Positions 18,938 to 27,037 of a stretch of DNA of 64,000 nucleotides are shown here, one piece after another (the first letter of the stretch is position 1; each line of letters begins with the position of its first letter). The notes under the pieces were generated by a model. That model saw only the letters and a program-made list of their open reading frames with translations. It made no database searches and was not told where the DNA came from. This DNA comes from Blautia sp. (GTDB lineage Bacteria > Bacillota > Clostridia > Lachnospirales > Lachnospiraceae): assembly GCA_022777285.1 (NCBI GenBank), contig JALFGN010000065.1, forward strand, positions 62,001 to 126,000, written 5' to 3'. The position numbers were made by a program, and so were the translations under genes.

Positions 18938-20269
18938 ATGAATGAAGAAGAAAGAAGACGACTGGAAGAACGGCGAAAACGTCAGAAAATGAGAGCAATA
19001 CAGCGCCGCAAACAGGTACTTCGGCAGAAAATCATAATAGGGGGAATGGTTTTTCTGGCAGCAGTTATCGTGATTTTCTCTTCTGTTATAAAGGCAAATC
19101 ATAAAAAGCAGGAGGCAGAGGCAGCTGCGAAGGCTGCACAGGAAAAGAAAGCAGAGGAAGAAGCAAAGCGGCTGAAGGAAGAAAATACACTGCATATGGT
19201 TGCAGTAGGAGACAACCTGTATCATGATTCCATTTTGGAAGAAGGAAAGGGAGCAGAAGAATCGGAGGATTGGAACTTTGATTTCTTATATGCAAACGTG
19301 AAAAAAGAAATTGAAAATGCAGATCTGGCAGCCGTCAATCAGGAATCACCGTTTGTAAATAATCACGATGAAGCAGCCGGTTATCCGGAATTTGCCACAC
19401 CGCTGGAAGGGGGAGAGGCACTGGTTAAAGCCGGATTTGATATTGTAACACAGGCAACCAATCATGCATTTGATAAAGGAAAGGCAGGCATCATTAATTC
19501 CGTATCTTTCTGGAAAAACAAACATGCAGCCGTTACTTTATTAGGAATCCATCAGGATCAGGAAGATCAGGATAAAAACCGGGTTCAGGTAATAGAAGAA
19601 AAGAACTTTAAAATTGCCATGATGAATTACACGTTTACTTTGAACGAGTCTGCACAGATGTCGGAAAGTGAAAGCTATTGTGTAGATCTTTACGAGGAAG
19701 AAACGGTAAAACAGGATGTGGCGAAAGCAAAAACAATGGCAGATATCGTAATTGTTTTTCTGCATACAGGAACAGAAGATGTGACAGAAGTAGATGAGGA
19801 AACCGAAGAGAGAATGGATTTTCTTGCAGAACAGGGAGTAGATATTGCCATATGTTCCCATCCGCATGTAGTCAGAGCCTTTGGAATGAAGGAAAGACCA
19901 GATGGCAATTCTATGCTGGTGTATTATTCTCTTGGAAATTTTGTTTCTACACAGGAAGCTATTCCGGAACTGCTTGAGGGAATGGCGGATTTTACTTTGG
20001 AGAAAGATCCGGAAACGGGAAAAGTATCCGTTACCGATTATTCGCTTGTTCCGCTTGTTATGCATTATGACAAAGGCAAAACGAATTGTTCCGTATATAA
20101 ACTTTCGGACTATACGGAAGATATGGCAAAGAATCATGGAATTCATGAGTATTCCCAGGATACATTTAACCTGGAGAGTATAAAAGAGTATTTTGAGCCG
20201 CTTCTGACTCCCCGTAGTTTTAAAACAGAAAGTCAGAAGGACAATTCTTCTAGTGAAGAAACAACTTAA
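18938..20269 (+). CDS. CapA-family protein (metallophosphatase-like fold)
   Basis: A 443-residue membrane-anchored protein. A basic N-terminus is followed by a membrane segment (about 33-51), an Ala/Lys/Glu-rich coiled coil (about 55-83) and a CapA/PGA_cap domain (about 85-400). Landmarks are VAVGDNLYHDSIL, NQESPFVNNHD, QATNHAFDKGKAGI and CSHPHVV, matching the calcineurin-like metal site. CapA proteins act in poly-gamma-glutamate export, but many Firmicute homologues have no capBC, and none is seen here, so the role is open. AAAGAGG precedes the ATG. Confidence 0.88.
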   Translation: MNEEERRRLEERRKRQKMRAIQRRKQVLRQKIIIGGMVFLAAVIVIFSSVIKANHKKQEAEAAAKAAQEKKAEEEAKRLKEENTLHMVAVGDNLYHDSILEEGKGAEESEDWNFDFLYANVKKEIENADLAAVNQESPFVNNHDEAAGYPEFATPLEGGEALVKAGFDIVTQATNHAFDKGKAGIINSVSFWKNKHAAVTLLGIHQDQEDQDKNRVQVIEEKNFKIAMMNYTFTLNESAQMSESESYCVDLYEEETVKQDVAKAKTMADIVIVFLHTGTEDVTEVDEETEERMDFLAEQGVDIAICSHPHVVRAFGMKERPDGNSMLVYYSLGNFVSTQEAIPELLEGMADFTLEKDPETGKVSVTDYSLVPLVMHYDKGKTNCSVYKLSDYTEDMAKNHGIHEYSQDTFNLESIKEYFEPLLTPRSFKTESQKDNSSSEETT

Positions 20270-20272
20270 GAA

Positions 20273-20443
20273 TCAGTCTTCTGTATACTGACCGGGGCAG
20301 AACGGATAGATACTTTTATAAGAATCCAGTTCATCGGAACATACGGGAGCTTTGTAGATCAAACCAGTCATTTCCGTTGCCGCGAGTCCGTCAAGGTCGT
20401 TGACCGAACTGGATTCTATATGATATTGATCTGTATAAACCAT
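20273..20443 (-). CDS. Small acidic protein, 56 residues, unknown function
   Basis: No family is recognised. The protein is acidic, with a SSSVNDLDGLAATEMTGLIY core (residues 11-30), a DELDSY stretch and two cysteines, and no membrane segment. AAAGGA is 9 bases before the ATG at 20443. Another ATG 6 bases upstream is too close to it, and a longer hydrophobic extension in the same frame looks non-coding. It is convergent with capA, with 3 bases between the stops, and divergent from ybaK. The clean ribosome site and non-repetitive composition favour a real gene. Confidence 0.6.
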   Translation of the reverse strand: MVYTDQYHIESSSVNDLDGLAATEMTGLIYKAPVCSDELDSYKSIYPFCPGQYTED

Positions 20444-20508
20444 GCACATACTTCCTTTCTTTTTTATTATAGTATGTGCAGAAAGAAAAAATGTAAGAAG
20501 GTGAGAAA

Positions 20509-21018
20509 ATGGCAAAAAACAAAGACAAAGAAGGAAAGACAAATGCCATGCGAATTCTGGAAAGGAATAAGATTCCTTATGAAACCATCAGTTATGAATG
20601 TGATGAATTCATTGATGGGCTTCATACAGCAGAAAAAACAGGAACTCCTGTAGAACAGACATTTAAGACGCTGGTAGCGCAGGGAAAGAGCAAAGAGTAT
20701 TATGTTCTGGTAATTCCGATTGCAGAGGAAGTAGATTTGAAGGCGGCAGCCAGGATTCTTGGTGAAAAATCCATTGAAATGATCCATGTGAAAGATATTA
20801 CAAAAATCACAGGTTATGTTCGAGGAGGATGCAGTCCGCTTGGGATGAAAAAATTATATCCGACTATTATTCAGGAAAGTGCACAACAGTTTGATACGAT
20901 TTATGTAAGCGGAGGAAGAATCGGTTCTACGATTCTGGTAAATCCAAATGCACTGGCACAGGTGGTAAACGCTAAATTTGTGGATTTTACAGAAAAAGAT
21001 AGGGAAACAGATGTCTGA
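20509..21018 (+). CDS. ybaK: Cys-tRNA(Pro)/Cys-tRNA deacylase YbaK/EbsC type
   Basis: A 169-residue editing enzyme that removes misacylated amino acids from tRNA, classically Cys from tRNA-Pro. It has the YbaK fold with PVEQTFKTLVAQGKSKEYYVLVIPI, the catalytic lysine region AARILGEKSIEM and the GYVRGGCSPLGMKK loop. Length is typical. The ATG is preceded by AAGGTGAG. Its end overlaps the start of the AEC remnant by 8 bases. Confidence 0.92.
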   Translation: MAKNKDKEGKTNAMRILERNKIPYETISYECDEFIDGLHTAEKTGTPVEQTFKTLVAQGKSKEYYVLVIPIAEEVDLKAAARILGEKSIEMIHVKDITKITGYVRGGCSPLGMKKLYPTIIQESAQQFDTIYVSGGRIGSTILVNPNALAQVVNAKFVDFTEKDRETDV

Positions 21019-21210
21019 GATAGAAAAGAAAGATTTTCATGTAGTTTCCGCATTGGTGGTGAAGGTTATGTTTCCTTGCGCCATTGTTACAAATTTCAGC
21101 AAAATGGATTTTGATTCGAAGCTATTTTTTCTTGTACCGATTGATTTTTTGGAACTTTGTCTCTGATTGGAATCGGATATTTTATGTATGACACTGTTGT
21201 TGATTTTTCT
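21011..21210 (+). pseudogene. Remnant of an AEC-family permease
   Basis: Translation from the ATG at 21011 gives SEIEKKDFHVVSALVVKVMFP followed by CAIVTNFSKMDFDSKLFFLVP, like the end of helix 1 and helix 2 of auxin-efflux-carrier-type transporters. A stop occurs at 21164-21166. A +1 shift near 21150 continues the reading as FGTLSLIGIGYFMYDTVVDF, the next membrane segment, before it runs into the 3' end of the FHA gene. Helix 1 and more than 200 C-terminal residues are missing. It is read as a truncated, frameshifted relic that was coupled to ybaK. Confidence 0.55.
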
Positions 21211-22470
21211 TTAATTTTTTCGAAATTCCGCCTTTATTTCTCCAAAGCGCAGTTGATCGTTATCCTGAAGTAAGTATTCTTCCTGGGGATTGAGCATTTG
21301 CTGATTTACCTGAGTCCCGTTTTTAGAGTTGAGATCCATAAGATAATAGTGGGAATCGCTGCATCGTATTTGTGCATGTATGCGGCTTACACCGGGAGCA
21401 GAAATGCAGATATCAGCAGTTGCCGGATGTTTTCCAATAAGCAGAAGGTCCTTTGATAAAGGAACCGTACGTTCCTTGTCTGGTTCTTGAATAAAAAGAG
21501 ATGGGAACGAAGGGGATTCCGGACGGAGCAAAACAGTAAAACAATCGTCTGGTTCCGATTGCGGTTCAGGAAGAACTGGTTGGACATCAATAGGCGTGTG
21601 TATTTCCGGAACCGGATTCTCCTGAGGAGGAGAAGCTTTTTTCCCTTTGTTTTTTAAAAAATAAAACAGGAGTGCACCACCACCAAAAAAGAAAATAACA
21701 GAAAGACCGAGGATTGTCTGAAAAAGTGAGGCCAGTCGGTAATGAAGCAGAAGACCGGCACAGGCAGACAGAGCTGCTACTGTAAGCAGGCAACCCCATA
21801 ACCACCATAAGGGAGAGGTCTCTTCCTCTTCCTCATCAAGGAAAAAGGCATCCAGTGCCTGTTGGTGTTTTATTTCTGTTTCTGTATAATCCGGGACTGG
21901 TTCCCGGATTTTTTCTTTTTGTTTCAGAGGTTTTTTGTTCAGGGATTTCCGCAACATTTCAGGGCTGGGAGGTTCCAGGGTGCTGTCCTTATAGATTCCA
22001 TATCCGAATACTACAGCATCGGAGTCTTCATGATCAATTTTGGGCAAAATATATTCGGTCAGAGATAAAAAACTGTTTTCCTGATCAGGAACAGAAAAAG
22101 GAAAGCAACAGAACTGATAGTTTTTTCTTTCTGCATCCATATAGATATATTGCGGATGAAAGAGAATCAGACAGGAATCAATCAGATAATCTTCCATGTG
22201 TTCCATGGTACGGGCAGCAGATTCGAAAAGGAGCAGGAGATCCTGTGATTTGAATTTTTTGTTTTCATAAATCTGATACAGACTCTGGTGGGAAGTGATT
22301 TCATAATAGAGAAAGGATTCACCATCAATCGTTCGAAGATTACAAGGGAGCAAACCATCAATCGGATTGCATAAAAGCATTTTCGTGCAATAGTCGGTAA
22401 AAGAATGTGGTGTGTCGGTTTTGAGAACCAAATAGCTGTGATTCAGTTCTCTTCTGTACAACGTTTCCAT
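21211..22470 (-). CDS. FHA protein with N-terminal DUF6382, Tad-locus associated
   Basis: A 419-residue protein, last in the tad operon. Residues 1 to about 170 are a DUF6382-type domain. A linker with membrane segments follows at about 222-245 and 250-275. The C-terminal FHA domain (about 330-415) has LLIGKHPATADICISAPGVSRIHAQI and LMDLNSKNGTQVNQQ, the phosphothreonine-binding loops. So it probably ties the pilus machine to Ser/Thr-kinase signalling (inference). No kinase gene is in the window. The gene starts 10 bases after the preceding minor-pilin gene. Confidence 0.85.
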   Translation of the reverse strand: METLYRRELNHSYLVLKTDTPHSFTDYCTKMLLCNPIDGLLPCNLRTIDGESFLYYEITSHQSLYQIYENKKFKSQDLLLLFESAARTMEHMEDYLIDSCLILFHPQYIYMDAERKNYQFCCFPFSVPDQENSFLSLTEYILPKIDHEDSDAVVFGYGIYKDSTLEPPSPEMLRKSLNKKPLKQKEKIREPVPDYTETEIKHQQALDAFFLDEEEEETSPLWWLWGCLLTVAALSACAGLLLHYRLASLFQTILGLSVIFFFGGGALLFYFLKNKGKKASPPQENPVPEIHTPIDVQPVLPEPQSEPDDCFTVLLRPESPSFPSLFIQEPDKERTVPLSKDLLLIGKHPATADICISAPGVSRIHAQIRCSDSHYYLMDLNSKNGTQVNQQMLNPQEEYLLQDNDQLRFGEIKAEFRKN

Positions 22471-22479
22471 AGTCCCTCC

Positions 22480-22908
22480 TTAATCAGCAGTCAGGCTGTT
22501 TCTGAGCGCATTTGCCAGCTTTACTTTTTCAATGAATAAAACAGGACGAATGATGTTTGTCTGTGCAGTCCCTTTTATATGCCATCTGAGACCAGGCAGA
22601 GGGAAAGTCAGGACGTCTTCAAAGGATATACAAATCTCCTGTTTGTTTTCTGTAATGGAATAATGAGAAGAGGATTCTGGAATATGAGAAGAAGCAGCTG
22701 ACGTCGCATTTTTGTTTTTTCTTACGGCTTCCATACTTCCTGCTTCAGCAGCCTCAAGAGCAGTCATGGTACCGGTTCCTTTTAAAGAAGTCCCTAATAT
22801 AAGAAAAAGGGAAGAAAAAACAACCAGAAGAAAAAGACCGCTCAGACAGGCAGTTTCTACCGTGTAGCTTCCTGTAAGTTTCGGATTTGTAAAAGATGAA
22901 ATTTTCAT
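22480..22908 (-). CDS. TadE/TadF-like minor pseudopilin
   Basis: A 142-residue protein with one N-terminal membrane helix. The GSYTVETACLSGLFLL pattern resembles prepilin sites (G followed by an E at +5), as in TadE-type proteins. The rest is predicted extracytoplasmic. AAAGGAG is spaced for the ATG at 22908 (MKISSF); a start at 22950 would overlap the peptidase gene. It probably primes or terminates the Flp pilus. Confidence 0.7.
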   Translation of the reverse strand: MKISSFTNPKLTGSYTVETACLSGLFLLVVFSSLFLILGTSLKGTGTMTALEAAEAGSMEAVRKNKNATSAASSHIPESSSHYSITENKQEICISFEDVLTFPLPGLRWHIKGTAQTNIIRPVLFIEKVKLANALRNSLTAD

Positions 22909-22925
22909 TGGAACAGTACTCCTTT

Positions 22926-23360
22926 TCAGGAAATCAGAAAACTGCTGCACATACCAAGAACCAGAAAGGGAATAAATGGTATGGAGTCATTTTTTCGCTT
23001 TATTTGAAAGACCAGGAGAAAGCCGGCTACAAAAGCAGCAAGAAAGAAAGCACCAGACAGAATTCCAAGTAATTCCCAGAATCCGAGCCAGAGTCCAAGG
23101 CCAAGGACAATCAGTCCATCGGCGGCTCCAATTGCTCCCTGGGATAGTTTCGTAAAAAAAAGCAGGGCAATACCAGGGAGTAAAGATGCAAAAGTATAAA
23201 AAGATAGATTCTGAGACTGCAAAATGGTTTGAAAAACCAGCAGATAAACCATACCTGCAGTGAGAAATAACAGAATCTTCCAAAGAGATACGGATTTTTC
23301 TTTAAAATCCTCCAGGCTCATAAAACTTAAAAAAAGCAGAGCAGCAATTTTTCCTTCCAT
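22926..23360 (-). CDS. Second prepilin peptidase (A24 family)
   Basis: A 144-residue membrane peptidase with about five segments. The two catalytic aspartates are in MSLEDFKEK (D18) and GAIGAADGLIVLG (second Asp in the GxxDG loop). Family members are usually 150-170 residues, so it is compact but complete. The ATG at 23360 overlaps the upstream stop (TAATG). It sits between the two TadE-like genes, far from the other peptidase gene at the head of the same operon. Confidence 0.8.
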   Translation of the reverse strand: MEGKIAALLFLSFMSLEDFKEKSVSLWKILLFLTAGMVYLLVFQTILQSQNLSFYTFASLLPGIALLFFTKLSQGAIGAADGLIVLGLGLWLGFWELLGILSGAFFLAAFVAGFLLVFQIKRKNDSIPFIPFLVLGMCSSFLIS

Positions 23361-24187
23361 TATTTTTGATTCCCTCCATTTCGATTTTTGCATCTGGAAC
23401 AGATGTGCAATTCACCAATTTCCGATTTTTTAATTAATTTTACATGTCGTGTCAGACCACTGCAGTTTGGGGTGCTGTGATAGTGTGTTCCGGTCTGAGT
23501 GATGTAGAAAGACGAAGATTCCTGTCCATGTATACATTTTTCACAGGGACGGTATTTTTCGCCGTAAATATTTCTTTTTTGTGAAAGATTCTTTTTTCCT
23601 GTTTTTGAAACAGAAAGTTTCAGGTGCGTGCAGTCAGCTTCTGTATGATAGACACTCTGTGATTCTGTTACATAGACCATTTCTTCCTGAGAATCCAGGT
23701 CTGTATCTCCGTATTTATTCCCGTTGTATCCAAGCCAGGCCTGTGCACTGGCAGATGCAGTCAGTTTCACAGGTTTTACCGAAAACAGGGATACAGGAAT
23801 CTTAAGCAGACAAGTGGCTTTTAAAGAAATAATGCCGTTTCTGTATGAGGAACCGAACAGAGAAAGACCGGAAAGATTTTCGCTTTTCAGATCATGAGAA
23901 AGTCGGTTTTGTGCATAAGCCACACAGACAGCATCGTTGACAATACCTACAGGAGTTGTATCTTCTTTTTTTGAACAGTAGGCATACATTCCAAGCTCCC
24001 GCGCGCTTTGGCTGAGGGAGGAAGTCAGTAGGGCTTGTATACGGAATAAATCAAGAAAAGAAATCAGGATTACTATAGTCAGGAAGAAAAATGGAAAAAC
24101 AAAAGCACTTTCCAGTGTCAGACTGGCAGATGGCTGAAGAGAGTACCTTTCCTTTCGTTTTTGATAGAATTTGCCTGTTTTGTCCAT
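23360..24187 (-). CDS. TadE-like protein with two Cys/His modules
   Basis: A 275-residue protein. A prepilin-like start (SASLTLESAFVFPFFFLT, about 20-37) anchors it. A TadE-like extracytoplasmic part runs to about 160. Two similar modules follow: VYVTESQSVYHTEADCTHL...YRPCEKC (about 168-215) and FYITQTGTHYHSTPNCSGL...LHICSRC (about 222-268). Each has YH-x4-C-x2-L and a terminal C-x2-C, so each has a His and three Cys, suggesting zinc or disulphide bonding. The modules resemble a small surface domain often seen singly; I do not know the function. Confidence 0.7.
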   Translation of the reverse strand: MDKTGKFYQKRKERYSLQPSASLTLESAFVFPFFFLTIVILISFLDLFRIQALLTSSLSQSARELGMYAYCSKKEDTTPVGIVNDAVCVAYAQNRLSHDLKSENLSGLSLFGSSYRNGIISLKATCLLKIPVSLFSVKPVKLTASASAQAWLGYNGNKYGDTDLDSQEEMVYVTESQSVYHTEADCTHLKLSVSKTGKKNLSQKRNIYGEKYRPCEKCIHGQESSSFYITQTGTHYHSTPNCSGLTRHVKLIKKSEIGELHICSRCKNRNGGNQK

Positions 24188-24202
24188 TTTTCCTCCTGTT
24201 TG

Positions 24203-25591
24203 TCACATATCATATCCATAGGAACGAAGAGCAGTCCAGGTAATGCCTTCCGGTCCGCGCAGAACGGTTTCTGTTTCCAGACTTTCCAGACAGCAGTCCA
24301 TGGAAAAGTTCTCTTTTCCAGGCAGACAGCGGATATTCTGCTCAATCATGTCCATACAACGAAAAGTCTGATTGTGTTCCGATACAGTAAAGAGCATAAG
24401 ATGAAGATAATCCGGGTAGTCCAGACCGGATGTGTAAAGTTGTTGATTGCTCTGAAGAAGAGAAAAGATTTCCCCTATATTTGACAGAGAAGTCTGCCAG
24501 GAATCTGCAGTTTTTATAAGGGGAACCATTCCTCCAAGCATAAGCTGTCTTACGTCCACCAGACTTTCAGCATAGGCCCATCCTGCCAGAAGGAGCGCCT
24601 CGGCAGCAGCAGTTCCCTGGGGAAAGAGAAGCAAAGTACATAAAGCAGCAGCCATAGCAGTCGTTTCCTGTCTTTTGATGGGATCCTTATAGAGAGAAAC
24701 ACAGTTTGCAGCCTCACGCATAAGGAGAAGCCGATGAACAGTTTTGCGTAGATTTTCTCTGTCGGAAGACTGACCCCACAGGATATATTCTGCTTCATAG
24801 GCAAAAGCGTCGAAAGCATTTGGAGATGCATAGTTTCCCAGTTTATCCATAATGTAGCTTTGCATATACAGTTTTTGACTTTCCGGATTTCCGGTTTCCA
24901 GATATCCCATTCCTTCTTGGAGATTTCTGTGGGAGAGAAGATCAGAGAGAGGAATATTTTTCTCAGATACGGTATAGTCAGAAGGAAGGACCAGTCCAAG
25001 AATACCCATCTCTTTTAGTTTGCCGAATACTTCCAGTGGATTTGAATGCTCTGTAATTTCAGGAAGTGATGCTTCTGTATCAGCAGCAGTCGATTCTACG
25101 GGGGAAGGACCTTGATTTTTCTCTTCCTGCTGGCGCTCGGATAGGGAAAGTGACCGGCGGATGAAACGTTCCAGAGAAGCAATTCCTTTTTCACCTACGT
25201 TGTTTTTTACAGATCGCGCGACTTGTCCCTGAAAAGAACGTGCATCTTCATCCGAAGCCAGTCGATAACTGGTAATAGCACAGCTCTGAAGAGAACAAGG
25301 TGTGAAGCCGGATCGAAGGGAAGTGTGCATAGAATGTTCCATTTGGCAGACGATACGAGAGGGATTTACCTGAGTAGTTCCATAACCGGCATCCAGATAA
25401 AATAAATCATAATAATCAAGAAGTGCTTTGTCATATTCGGCAAAAACAGAGTACATTCCGGTATCAACAGCGTGAGCGGCCTGTACTCTTGCGCATTGTA
25501 TTCGTGCAAGCCGCATACAGGAAAAGAGAAAGGAAAGCAGTACAGACAGCAGAAGACACATGGTGATGGTCATACTTCCTCGGATTTTCAT
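24203..25591 (-). CDS. DUF5702 pilus-locus protein
   Basis: A 462-residue protein of the DUF5702 type found in Firmicute Tad/Flp loci. One membrane helix lies at about 6-27 (MTITMCLLLSVLLSFLF), then a large extracytoplasmic part. The family C-terminus contains DYLHLMLFT, RCMDMIEQNIR and MDCCLESLETE. AAGGAGG is 5 bases before the ATG at 25591; an upstream extension of 33 codons overlaps the pilin gene and is rejected. A role as a large minor pilin or scaffold is inferred. Confidence 0.8.
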   Translation of the reverse strand: MKIRGSMTITMCLLLSVLLSFLFSCMRLARIQCARVQAAHAVDTGMYSVFAEYDKALLDYYDLFYLDAGYGTTQVNPSRIVCQMEHSMHTSLRSGFTPCSLQSCAITSYRLASDEDARSFQGQVARSVKNNVGEKGIASLERFIRRSLSLSERQQEEKNQGPSPVESTAADTEASLPEITEHSNPLEVFGKLKEMGILGLVLPSDYTVSEKNIPLSDLLSHRNLQEGMGYLETGNPESQKLYMQSYIMDKLGNYASPNAFDAFAYEAEYILWGQSSDRENLRKTVHRLLLMREAANCVSLYKDPIKRQETTAMAAALCTLLLFPQGTAAAEALLLAGWAYAESLVDVRQLMLGGMVPLIKTADSWQTSLSNIGEIFSLLQSNQQLYTSGLDYPDYLHLMLFTVSEHNQTFRCMDMIEQNIRCLPGKENFSMDCCLESLETETVLRGPEGITWTALRSYGYDM

Positions 25592-25601
25592 GTGAACCTC
25601 C

Positions 25602-25757
25602 TTAGATACTGTTACTTTGACTTGTAATTTTGGAGAGAATGTTTTGGATGAGACTGGTAAGCTGTTTTTTGAAAATGATGACAAGACCAATGAGAACTAC
25701 AAGAATCAATACGATTTCAATGACTGTGATACCAGATTCATCTTTGTAAAAGTCCAT
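25602..25757 (-). CDS. flp: Flp-type type IVb pilin
   Basis: A 51-residue prepilin, easily missed because of its size. It reads MDFYKDESGITVIEIVLILV and then VLIGLVIIFKKQLTSLIQN. The cleavage site is after G9, with the pilin Glu at +5 (ITVIE), and one hydrophobic helix follows. The stop is inside the ribosome site of the next gene. The ATG at 25757 lies about 20 bases from the AGGAGG at 25778-25783. That is long, so a TTG at 25760 or structure in between may be used. It is the likely main subunit of the pilus. Confidence 0.85.
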   Translation of the reverse strand: MDFYKDESGITVIEIVLILVVLIGLVIIFKKQLTSLIQNILSKITSQSNSI

Positions 25758-25782
25758 CAATGTATTCGTGAATATCACCTCC

Positions 25783-25798
25783 TTTCGAATATTCGAAA
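25783..25798. promoter_or_regulatory. Perfect 16-bp palindrome at the pilin ribosome site
   Basis: TTTCGAATATTCGAAA is fully palindromic and begins where the AGGAGG of the flp gene starts. It could be an RNA hairpin, a processing site that raises pilin output, or an operator. No gene lies in 25758-25807. Confidence 0.4.
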
Positions 25799-25807
25799 TG
25801 AACGAAT

Positions 25808-27037
25808 CTAATAAAAACTGAGAAATGCCGGAAACATCAGGATTGTGAGAACAATGACCAGTTGGAGCAACATAGGGAAGATGAGCTTGGAAGAAGCCTG
25901 TTCTCCCTGAATCCTGGCTTGACGTTTTCGTTCTTCCAGTGCTTCGGCAGCTTCCCGTTCAAGGAGGAGGAGAATGCTCTGATTTCCTTTTTTCAGGTTT
26001 TGGATAAGAAGTACCGATAACACTTTATATTCTGAAGCCGGACAACGATTTCCAAAACGCTCGTAAGCCTGAATCTCCGGCATTCCTCCCTGAAGTTCCC
26101 GACAGGTTTCTGCGATTTCCTCATATGAAATCCTCGGGTTCATTTTGTATTTTTGCAGACTGTATAAGTAATCTTCGCTGATTTTTTCAAAACTGTTCCG
26201 TACAGTCAGTCCAGCTTGAAGAAACAGGAGCAGCTTGCTGATGATATCCGGATAATCGTTTTGCAGTTCTCTTCGGATTGCTTCTGTTTTTTCTTTTTCC
26301 CGTTGTTTTTTTAGAGGAATCAGGGAAAATCCAAGGAAAGTGAAAAAGAAGGAAAGCCAGAGACCGATTTTTTCCTGTTTTTTGTAGAAAGATACGGATT
26401 TTCCCTGAATCGTATCCGGAAGTAACAAAGAGGGAGAAGAATCTGCCTTTTCCAGAACTGCTTTTTGTATGGAAGCTTCCAGCGCATCCTCAGGTGTCTT
26501 TTTTTTCGGATAAACGGTAACATCCTTTTCCCAGAGAAGACTTTCTTCTCCTAAATACAGTTCACAGCGAAGCGTCACTGAAGAACCGTCTGCCTCCACG
26601 TAGTCACCAATCGTACCTTCCCAGCTTAGCAAATCAGGGGAAGAAGTTGTCCAGAACAGGCGTACAGGAGAATCTGCCAATGTTTCAGGGAGGGAAAGGG
26701 GGTAGCGGATCTGATCAAGAGATTTGTTTTTTCCACAGATTACCGATTCCAGACAGGAAGAGGTATCTGTGAGAAGCTCCCGGGCTTTTTCCTGGGTGTA
26801 AGTTTTTTCAGGAACCCGGATACGGACTTCCTGAGTAGTTCCATCTTCGGTACGTGCAGTCAGTGTCTCTTCATAATCACCGGCGCCGTATTCCAGACGT
26901 TCCAGAGTCTGTGTAGGAGTTCTGGTATGGTATTGCCACAAGGTGATTCCAAATCCAGCTATATTTCCGGTGAAAATCAGACTAAGACTTATGAGAAAAA
27001 GCTTCTTTTCTTCAGATATTTTTGATTTAAACTTCAA
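25808..27037 (-). CDS. tadC: TadC-like platform protein with a large added N-terminal domain
   Basis: A 409-residue protein. The C-terminal 160 residues are a T2SF domain (DYPDIISKLLLFLQAGLTV, then CRELQGGMPEIQAYERFG) ending in a membrane helix. Before it come a membrane helix near residues 12-35, about 180 hydrophilic residues with charged, beta-like character, and another helix near 225-245. So the first part is predicted to face outside. Start: the TTG at 27037 has AGGAGG 10 bases upstream; a further ATG would overlap tadB by 56 bases. It pairs with TadB in the inner-membrane platform. Confidence 0.8.
   Translation of the reverse strand: MKFKSKISEEKKLFLISLSLIFTGNIAGFGITLWQYHTRTPTQTLERLEYGAGDYEETLTARTEDGTTQEVRIRVPEKTYTQEKARELLTDTSSCLESVICGKNKSLDQIRYPLSLPETLADSPVRLFWTTSSPDLLSWEGTIGDYVEADGSSVTLRCELYLGEESLLWEKDVTVYPKKKTPEDALEASIQKAVLEKADSSPSLLLPDTIQGKSVSFYKKQEKIGLWLSFFFTFLGFSLIPLKKQREKEKTEAIRRELQNDYPDIISKLLLFLQAGLTVRNSFEKISEDYLYSLQKYKMNPRISYEEIAETCRELQGGMPEIQAYERFGNRCPASEYKVLSVLLIQNLKKGNQSILLLLEREAAEALEERKRQARIQGEQASSKLIFPMLLQLVIVLTILMFPAFLSFY

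Noticed and set aside
25592..25690. Extended start of the DUF5702 gene
   Set aside because: It covers the Flp pilin stop; AAGGAGG fits the inner ATG.
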